Origin: DASYKS01 sp031404815
Lineage (GTDB): Bacteria > Acidobacteriota > Thermoanaerobaculia > Multivoradales > UBA5704
Direction: 5' to 3'
DNA length: 64,000 bases
Assembly (NCBI GenBank): GCA_031404815.1
Contig: JANNIH010000016.1
Coordinates: 45,897-109,896 of the forward strand
Shown here: piece after piece, positions 8,145 to 13,538 of the stretch
Layout of the letters: every line of letters begins with the position of its first letter
Numbering within the stretch: position 1 is the stretch's first letter
The notes under the pieces: model-generated
Told to the model about the DNA's origin: nothing
Seen by the model: the letters and a program-made list of their open reading frames with translations, nothing else
Database searches by the model: none
Program-made: the position numbers and the translations under genes

Positions 8145-9188
8145 TTAGGGAAGCCGCAGCGGAACGCCCCCCCCCTCCTCCCCTTTCAGAAACGCCATCA
8201 GCTCGTCCGTCCGCGCAGCGGACAGCGCCGTTGTGATCTCGCGCATGAGCGCGGCGGGTGGGGCGGTGCCGTTCCAGCGGGCTTGGTAGAAGGCTTTCCA
8301 GGCGTCGCGGTAGGTGATCCAGGCGCGTTGGGCGTCGCGGAGCACCTCGCGGCGGAGTTCCTGGGTGTCCTCGCAGTAGTCGCACTGCTCGAACGCCTTC
8401 CTCGCCTGGCCGAAGGCCTGATTCAGCCGGTCGTCTGCGCGCTTTGTTGCAGCGGCGTCCGCCGGGTTCGCCCGCGCTTTGGCGTGGCGTTCGAGGGTCG
8501 AGACGAACGTCGTCCAGACCTCCTGCGTGGCGCCGGAGGCGACCGAGGGGTAGATCGTGCCGCCCCGGTTGTCTTCGGCCTGGCGCGCTCCGTCCGCTCG
8601 GGCGAAGGCGTCGGCCGCGGCGCGTAGGGCGGTGAGCGCTTTTTTGCCCGCCGGATCTAGGGGCTTTTCGACCGCCGCGATCCGTGCTTCGAGCAGCGGA
8701 GCGGCGCGCGCGCTGTCGAGCTGCTGGCAGAGACTCATGCCGTAGCCGCTCGTCACGTTCTCGCAGAAGTCGAGATCCTTCGGGGCTTGGGATCCCCGCA
8801 TCGCGGCGATCTGTTCGAGCATTCCGGTGAGTTCGGCCGGGGCCATCTCTTCTTCGGCCTGGCAGAGAAAGAACGTCGCCGCGTCGTAGTCCCGGCGGAC
8901 GCCCCAGCCGTTCGCGAAGATCATCGCGAGATCGCGGTTGCAGTCGCGCCGGGTGAGGCAACAGCGCCGCGCCAGATCGTAACTCCGGGTTTGCCCGTTG
9001 ATCCCGTAGAGGTGGTCGTTGCACGCCAACGCCTCAGCCTTCCATCGGTTCGCGTCCGCGGGGGAGGCGACGGCCTCGGGGCCAGGCTGCCACTTCGCGA
9101 TGGCGGTGCAAGCTGCCCGGTCGTCGTCTTGCCCCGCGGCGGGAAGAGCGACCAGGGCGAGGAGGGAAAGAGCGGTGAGCGTTCTCAA
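8145..9188 (-). CDS. Secreted LprI-like (DUF1311) protein
   Basis: 347 residues with a TTG start overlapping the stop of the upstream gene (TTGA). A signal peptide covers about the first 20 residues (LTALSLLALVALPAAG). The C-terminal third carries the lysozyme-inhibitor LprI-like pattern: paired Cys (CDYCED), RDAQRAWITYRDAWKAFY and a closing TDELMAFL. Known LprI-type proteins inhibit lysozyme in the periplasm or on the surface; here this is only a family-level suggestion. The rest is Cys-rich (CCLTRRDC, CENV) and helical. It is the last gene of the psd-pssA operon. Confidence 0.7.
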   Translation of the reverse strand: MRTLTALSLLALVALPAAGQDDDRAACTAIAKWQPGPEAVASPADANRWKAEALACNDHLYGINGQTRSYDLARRCCLTRRDCNRDLAMIFANGWGVRRDYDAATFFLCQAEEEMAPAELTGMLEQIAAMRGSQAPKDLDFCENVTSGYGMSLCQQLDSARAAPLLEARIAAVEKPLDPAGKKALTALRAAADAFARADGARQAEDNRGGTIYPSVASGATQEVWTTFVSTLERHAKARANPADAAATKRADDRLNQAFGQARKAFEQCDYCEDTQELRREVLRDAQRAWITYRDAWKAFYQARWNGTAPPAALMREITTALSAARTDELMAFLKGEEGGGVPLRLP

Positions 9189-10165
9189 TTCGGAACCGTC
9201 GGGATTTCGAGTACCGCTTCCGCGATTTCCAGCGCGTTGATCACACCGCCGCGGGTGAGGTTGTCCATCACCGCCCAGATCCAGGTGCCGCCCGCAGGTC
9301 CGGCGTCGCGGCGGACGTTGCCGACCAGGATGTCGGTCTCGCCCGAGGCATCGATCGGTCCGAGCAGCTTGGGGTTTTCGGCGAGCGTGAGGTGCGGGTG
9401 CCGGCCGAGCGCCTTCCGCAGCGTCGGGCCGCCCGGATCGTTCGCCATGCGCACCCAGAGGCTCGCCGAGAGGCTGTGGAGAACGCCCCCCTGAATCACT
9501 TCGAGCGCCACCGGCGGCTCGCCCGCCAGCACTTCGCCGAGTTGGGCCGCGAGCAGATCGGGCTCGTGCCGCGCGGGGAGGAGGTTGAACGCGAGCTGCT
9601 GGCCGAACACCGGGGTCTTCTTCCGGCTGCCGAGCGTATAGATCCGGCGCGTATCCTCGAACAGCTCTTCGAGCCCCGGCTCGCCATACATTGAGGCGGG
9701 CTGGATCACCGTCGCCACCGCTTCAAGGACGCCGAAAGCGCGTAGTGGCTGGAGCAGGTGGGCGAGCAGGATCACCGCCGGGTGCGGCGAGATGTAGACC
9801 GATCCGGGTGCCAAGTGAACGGAATTGACGCCCGAGACGATCGTCCGCCCAGCATTGACCGCAGCGGCCGTCGCCTCGGGCGAGAGCACGATCGCGGTGG
9901 TCGTGGCGGGGCGGGCCGCGAGGATCGGTTGCGTCGCCTTGGCCGGGCCGCAGAAGAAGGCGAGTTCCGAGCTGTCGAGCTCCCCCTCCGCCCAGCGGCC
10001 GACGAACGCGGCGGCGCCCGCCACCTCGGTCAGGTTGCCGACCTCTTCCTCGTCGGTGGTGAGCAACAGCGGGTCGCGGGTCGCAAACGCCGGCCTTGCT
10101 CCGAGCCGCTCGCGCAGCTCTTTGCCGAGCATGGTCGCCGGATGGAGGATCGCGTACTTGCTCAT
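9185..10165 (-). CDS. Aspartate-semialdehyde-dehydrogenase-like protein lacking the catalytic Cys
   Basis: 326 residues; ATG overlaps the pssA stop (ATGA). The order of elements matches the Asd/ArgC dehydrogenase family: N-terminal nucleotide-binding half, a block aligning with NPNCSTIQ of Asd, the Q-containing substrate loop and a C-terminal domain ending in DNLTRGG...NALEIAE. At the active site the sequence is SPHPAVILL, so proline stands where the nucleophilic Cys should be; the next motif reads IQPASMYGE instead of YQAVSGAG. Dehydrogenase activity by the usual thioester route is therefore unlikely. Catalytically altered Asd paralogues (USG-1 type) are known. Its place between pssA and an LprI-like gene does not suggest lysine or threonine synthesis. 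Confidence 0.75.
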   Translation of the reverse strand: MSKYAILHPATMLGKELRERLGARPAFATRDPLLLTTDEEEVGNLTEVAGAAAFVGRWAEGELDSSELAFFCGPAKATQPILAARPATTTAIVLSPEATAAAVNAGRTIVSGVNSVHLAPGSVYISPHPAVILLAHLLQPLRAFGVLEAVATVIQPASMYGEPGLEELFEDTRRIYTLGSRKKTPVFGQQLAFNLLPARHEPDLLAAQLGEVLAGEPPVALEVIQGGVLHSLSASLWVRMANDPGGPTLRKALGRHPHLTLAENPKLLGPIDASGETDILVGNVRRDAGPAGGTWIWAVMDNLTRGGVINALEIAEAVLEIPTVPN

Positions 10166-11079
10166 GCCGCCGGGTCTCCGCCCTTGGCGTCGGGACCGCT
10201 TGCACTGCCGGGGGCTGCCGCCCCGGGGAGTGAATCTTGGGGTGGCGGTGAGGCATCGCGCCGTGGCGAGAAGCGACCGGTCAAGCTGGCGAGCGGTCCG
10301 GACGAGATGTAGAGGATCGCGATCGTGAGGAACACCGCGCGGGGTAGGTAGACGGTGGTGAGCACGATCGCCGCGATCGGCACGACCGCGCGATAGCTCC
10401 AGCGCTGGCCCTTGCCGAAGGCCTTGAAGCTGCGGTAACGAAACGTCGAGACCATCAGCAGGCCGATCACCACCAGCGCGACCGCGGTGATCCACTGGAG
10501 AGGGCGCTGGTAGTCCGGGTTCAAATCCGGGACGAAAAAGAGAATCGAGCAGATCGTACCCGCGGCGGCCGGCGCGGGCAGGCCGACGAAGAAGCGGGGG
10601 TCGACGATCTTGTGCTGGACGTTGAACCGGGCGAGGCGGGTCGCCGTGCAGACCAGGTAGAACATCGGCAGCAGCCAGGCATCGCGCGGCGACAGCGCCT
10701 GGATGCCCCAGAGATAGGTGAGCAGGGCGGGCGCCGCGCCGAAAGTGAGCACATCGGCGAGCGAGTCGTACTCTTTGCCGAAGTCGCTCTCGGCGCCGAA
10801 CGCGCGGGCAATCCGGCCGTCGAACGCGTCGAGCACACCGGCGATGAAGACGAGCGCCGCCGCTTTGCCGAACTCGCCGCGCAGACCGGAGACGATGGCG
10901 TAGAAGCCCATCACGATGTTGCCGATCGTAAACAGGCTGGGGAGCAGGTAGGCGCCCCGGCGCAGGCGGGCGCCGCGCTTCGAGAGCGGCTGGGCCGGGT
11001 GGGTGGAGGTCAGGTTGGCGGCGTCGTGGGTGGCGTCTTGGGTGGCATCTTGGGTGGCATCTTGGGTGGGCTCGCTCAC
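10162..11079 (-). CDS. pssA: CDP-diacylglycerol--serine O-phosphatidyltransferase
   Basis: 305 residues; GTG start overlapping the psd stop (GTGA). The CDP-alcohol phosphotransferase signature is complete: DGRIARAFGAESDFGKEYD, then SLAD, i.e. DG-x2-AR-x8-G-x3-D-x3-D. Several membrane segments follow. It makes phosphatidylserine from CDP-diacylglycerol and serine at the inner membrane; the adjacent psd product converts this to phosphatidylethanolamine. The N-terminal ~30 residues are a low-complexity tail with (TQDA)n repeats encoded by a 12-bp tandem repeat; the conserved protein starts near SKRGARLRRGAYLLP. A start inside the repeat cannot be excluded. Confidence 0.92.
   Translation of the reverse strand: MSEPTQDATQDATQDATHDAANLTSTHPAQPLSKRGARLRRGAYLLPSLFTIGNIVMGFYAIVSGLRGEFGKAAALVFIAGVLDAFDGRIARAFGAESDFGKEYDSLADVLTFGAAPALLTYLWGIQALSPRDAWLLPMFYLVCTATRLARFNVQHKIVDPRFFVGLPAPAAAGTICSILFFVPDLNPDYQRPLQWITAVALVVIGLLMVSTFRYRSFKAFGKGQRWSYRAVVPIAAIVLTTVYLPRAVFLTIAILYISSGPLASLTGRFSPRRDASPPPQDSLPGAAAPGSASGPDAKGGDPAA
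11029..11076. repeat. 12-bp tandem repeat in the pssA N-terminal coding region
   Basis: GGTGGCGTCTTG at 11029, GGTGGCATCTTG at 11041 and 11053, and a diverged unit at 11065. Because 12 is a multiple of 3, copy-number change would only add or remove TQDA-type residues. Confidence 0.85.
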
Positions 11080-11726
11080 GGGTGGGCTCCAGTGCTCTCT
11101 TTGGGGGCCGCAGCCGCCGTTTCGCCGTTCTTCATTCGATCGCCCACGCGGACCTTCACCTCGTAGCTCTCGGGCACCAGGAGATCGACGCGCGAACCGA
11201 ATTTGATCAGGCCGAGCGCCTGGCCGCGATGGACCCGCTCACCCGGTTTCAGGTAGCAGACGATCCGGCGCGCGACCAGGCCGGTGATCTGGCGCACCCC
11301 CACCAGGTCGCCGTTCGGGCGCTTGAGCACCGAGAGGTGATTCTCGTTCTTCAAATCGGCGTCGATCCGGAACGCGGGGACCATTTTGCCGCGGGTGAGG
11401 ATCGATTTGACCACTTCGCCCGCCGCCGGTACCTTCTGGACGTGGACGTCGAAGACCGAGAGGAACGTCGCGATCCGATGGAAACGACCGGGGCCTATCT
11501 CCGGCGCCTCGAGCAGGTCGACTTTGATCACCTTGCCGTCGGCGGCGGCCAAGATCACGTCACCCGGGCCGGTGAACTGGCGCGCGGGGTCGCGAAAGAA
11601 GAGCAGCACGAGCAAGGCGAGCACGAGGACGCCCACGGCGGTTCGCTGATGACCCAGCAGGAGCAAAATGCCGCTGCCGATCAAAAGGGGGAGGACAAAG
11701 AGCCAGCCTTCGCGTGCAAAGCTCAT
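11076..11726 (-). CDS. psd: Phosphatidylserine decarboxylase, archaeal/short (PSD-A) type
   Basis: 216 residues; ATG at 11726 overlaps the DUF465 stop (ATGA). Two N-terminal membrane segments are followed by FFRDPAR, then VFDVHV and the C-terminal processing motif in IKFGSRVDLLVP. In this family the chain is cut before the Ser of the GS motif and that Ser becomes the pyruvoyl group. It decarboxylates phosphatidylserine to phosphatidylethanolamine at the membrane. It is coupled to pssA downstream, a standard arrangement. The frame is open far upstream (to 12455) but that part is not protein-like. Confidence 0.93.
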   Translation of the reverse strand: MSFAREGWLFVLPLLIGSGILLLLGHQRTAVGVLVLALLVLLFFRDPARQFTGPGDVILAAADGKVIKVDLLEAPEIGPGRFHRIATFLSVFDVHVQKVPAAGEVVKSILTRGKMVPAFRIDADLKNENHLSVLKRPNGDLVGVRQITGLVARRIVCYLKPGERVHRGQALGLIKFGSRVDLLVPESYEVKVRVGDRMKNGETAAAAPKESTGAHP

Positions 11727-11959
11727 TCGACGGTGACCAGGCTCTCTCGATGCTCGCGCAGCCGCTGCTCCATCCGGTCTTTGAGTGCCAGCTTGTGGAG
11801 CTTGATCTTCTTCTCTTCGATTTCGTCTTCCTGGGAGGGGAGGGAGAGGTGAACCAGCTCTTCCAGCCTCTTCTCGGCCTCTTGGTGCTCGGCGTGGAGT
11901 TGGCGGAACTCGTCGTCCGTGCGCAGCAGCTCCTCTTTCAAGGCGTCGGTCTGGGGCAT
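11723..11959 (-). CDS. DUF465 / YdcH family small coiled protein
   Basis: 78 residues, strongly charged and helical, with the YdcH/DUF465 C-terminal pattern LHKLALKDRMEQRL. Members are short coiled-coil proteins of unknown role. A ribosome-binding site (AGGAGG at 11970-11975, 10 bases upstream) supports the start. It is the first gene of the overlapping chain to psd and pssA; the 278 bp upstream (11960-12237) contain no recognisable gene. Confidence 0.85.
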   Translation of the reverse strand: MPQTDALKEELLRTDDEFRQLHAEHQEAEKRLEELVHLSLPSQEDEIEEKKIKLHKLALKDRMEQRLREHRESLVTVE

Positions 11960-12237
11960 GGCGTTGTTCCTCCTCTAGGGTGGGTGGAGTACGCCCGCGC
12001 GGCCGGAGCGGCCGGGGGCAAGAGAGATCGGAAAGGCCGAGCGGGTGGCCCTGCCGGGAGCCCGAGTCGGGCGAGATCGGTCGGGGGAAAAGCGAAGAGC
12101 CGCAGGTCCGGGGTGGGGGCCGGGGCGGAAGCGATCCTTGGGCACTGCGGTTCGGGGAGGACGATGGGTTCAGGATAGCACCCGATTTCGGGCGCTTCAA
12201 GGGACGCGAAACGCTCGTTCCAGGGTGGGTGCCCCGG

Positions 12238-12684
12238 TCAAATCGCCCGGGCGTAGACGAGGGCATCCGAGCCGTCGCGGTAGTACCCTTTGCGCAGTCC
12301 GGAAAGCCGAAAACCGACCCGTTCGTAGAGCGCGATCGCCGGGGTGTTGTCGGCGCGGACCTCGAGAAAACAGCGGCAGAGCGAGCGGATGCGCAGCTCG
12401 GCGAGGCCCGCTTCGAGCAAGAGGCGGCCGATGCCGCTGCGCCGCGCTTCAACACCCACCGCGAGGCGGAGGAGCTCGGATTCGTCGGCCACCGTGCGGA
12501 ACGAGGCGTATCCGAGTGCCGGGGAGCGGGATGGGGCCGCGACGAGCAGGAACGAGCCGGGGAAACGGAGCTCGGAGGCGAGTGTTTCGAGCGGCCAGGG
12601 ATCGGGAAAGCCCCCCTCCTCGAAAGTCAGGATCGCGGCGAGATCTTCGTCGGTCGCCGGACGGACGACGAGGGGGTCGTTCAA
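12238..12684 (-). CDS. rimI: Ribosomal-protein-alanine N-acetyltransferase RimI-like (GNAT)
   Basis: 148 residues. GNAT fold with acetyl-CoA-binding motif A V..EARRSGIGRLLLEAGL and the RimI-typical EVRADNTPAIALYERVGFRLSGLRKGYY. TTG start at 12684 overlaps the tsaB stop (TTGA), with GGTGGAG upstream in the tsaB end. RimI acetylates the N-terminal alanine of ribosomal protein S18 in E. coli; tsaB-rimI adjacency is common in bacteria and supports the name over other GNAT enzymes. The long open frame upstream of 12684 is antisense-like noise inside tsaB. Confidence 0.88.
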   Translation of the reverse strand: MNDPLVVRPATDEDLAAILTFEEGGFPDPWPLETLASELRFPGSFLLVAAPSRSPALGYASFRTVADESELLRLAVGVEARRSGIGRLLLEAGLAELRIRSLCRCFLEVRADNTPAIALYERVGFRLSGLRKGYYRDGSDALVYARAI

Positions 12685-13451
12685 CCCTTGGGCTCCACCC
12701 CGGCAACCATCGCGAGCGCGGCGGCGGTGCCGGCGCGCGGTTTCGGCAGGGTCGCGGCGGGCGGACGGGCGTAGAGCGGTCGGGTGAGTGCGAGCGGGTC
12801 CCAGAGGGGGCGCTCGGCCGCCGCCAGGCAAAGGGCGACCGGCGCGAGCGGCCCAGGTTCGATCGCGTTGAGCCCCACGGGCCAATCCGGCCGGGAGGCC
12901 ACGGTGGCCAGGCCGAAACCGATGATGACAGCCGGAGCGAACCGGGCGAGCGCCGCGGGTGCGAGCGTCTCGCTTGAGGCCAGCTCGATGGGCGCCACCC
13001 CGGCCTGGAACGGCTGCACCGTCCACTCGCCGCGCAGGGCATCGACTGCGCCGAGGACCCTCACCCCCGGCCCCTCTCCCAAAGGGAGAGGGGAGCAAGA
13101 CGGAAACGTCTCCTGGCTGTTCTCCCCTGGAGAGGGGCCGGGGGTGAGGGCTGCCGCGAGCACCCGTAGGGTAGGCAACGCCGCCGCGGGAATCCCCAAC
13201 GCCTGATGGAGCCCGAAGGTGGTGGCGAGGCCGATGCGCAACCCCGTGAAGCTTCCCGGCCCGGAGAGCGCGAGCAACCCTTCGAGATCGCGGGGTAAGA
13301 ATCCGGCCTCGTCGAGCACCTCACGGATCAGCTGCAGCAGCCGGGTGGACGAGCGTTCGATCACCTCGTCGCGGGACGAGATCACCACACCTTCGCGCCC
13401 GAGTGCGACACTCACTCGTGGGGAGGCGGAATCGATCGCGAGCAGCAGCAT
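12681..13451 (-). CDS. tsaB: tRNA threonylcarbamoyladenosine biosynthesis protein TsaB
   Basis: 256 residues. The TsaB signature is clear: LLLAIDSASPRVSVAL at the N-terminus and LLALSGPGSFTGLRIGLA at ~58-80. TsaB is the ASKHA-fold partner that holds TsaD and TsaE when adding threonylcarbamoyl to A37 of ANN-decoding tRNAs. About 31 residues (LTPGPSPGE...PLGEGPGVR) in the middle come from an in-frame palindromic DNA element (13058-13150) and are absent from normal TsaB, which is about 225-230 aa. The gene is divergent from mutS and its -10 box lies 10 bases before the ATG. Confidence 0.93.
   Translation of the reverse strand: MLLLAIDSASPRVSVALGREGVVISSRDEVIERSSTRLLQLIREVLDEAGFLPRDLEGLLALSGPGSFTGLRIGLATTFGLHQALGIPAAALPTLRVLAAALTPGPSPGENSQETFPSCSPLPLGEGPGVRVLGAVDALRGEWTVQPFQAGVAPIELASSETLAPAALARFAPAVIIGFGLATVASRPDWPVGLNAIEPGPLAPVALCLAAAERPLWDPLALTRPLYARPPAATLPKPRAGTAAALAMVAGVEPKG
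13058..13150. repeat. 93-bp palindromic element inserted in frame in tsaB
   Basis: Outer arms CCCTCACCCCCGGCCCCTCT (13058-13077, continuing CCC) and its complement GGAGAGGGGCCGGGGGTGAGGG region ending at 13150. Inside are a small hairpin CTCTCCC-AAA-GGGAGAG and a central one AGACG-GAAA-CGTCT. Its length (93 = 31 codons) keeps the frame. The same element, with a different loop, lies in mutS at 14753-14852. Confidence 0.88.
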
Positions 13452-13460
13452 GATAGGGGC

Positions 13461-13489
13461 AAGTATAGGAGCACCGCCCCGCTATACTT
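13461..13489. promoter_or_regulatory. Mirrored divergent promoter between tsaB and mutS
   Basis: AAGTATAG (13461-13468) and CTATACTT (13482-13489) form a perfect 8-bp inverted repeat with a 13-base centre. Each arm gives a TATACT -10 box pointing outward: one ends 10 bases before the tsaB ATG, the other 7 bases before the mutS GTG. Both transcripts would be leaderless or nearly so, and the inverted repeat could also bind a shared regulator. Confidence 0.55.
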
Positions 13490-13493
13490 CCCG

Positions 13494-13538
13494 CCGTGTC
13501 CGTCCCCGCCGTGTCCGTCCCCGCCGTGTCTGTCCCTG
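13494..13538. repeat. Three 15-bp tandem repeats carrying the mutS start codons
   Basis: GCCGTGTCCGTCCCC at 13494 and 13509 and GCCGTGTCTGTCCCT at 13524. Each contains an in-frame GTG (13496, 13511, 13526), so three equivalent starts are possible and the protein would begin with SVPAV repeats. Confidence 0.85.

Noticed and set aside
11960..12237. Possible gene in the DUF465-rimI gap
   Set aside because: Only overlapping low-complexity frames; no ribosome-binding site or recognisable domain.
12685..13098. N-terminal extension of RimI and other long frames through tsaB
   Set aside because: Non-protein-like composition; the GNAT domain starts just after the TTG at 12684.
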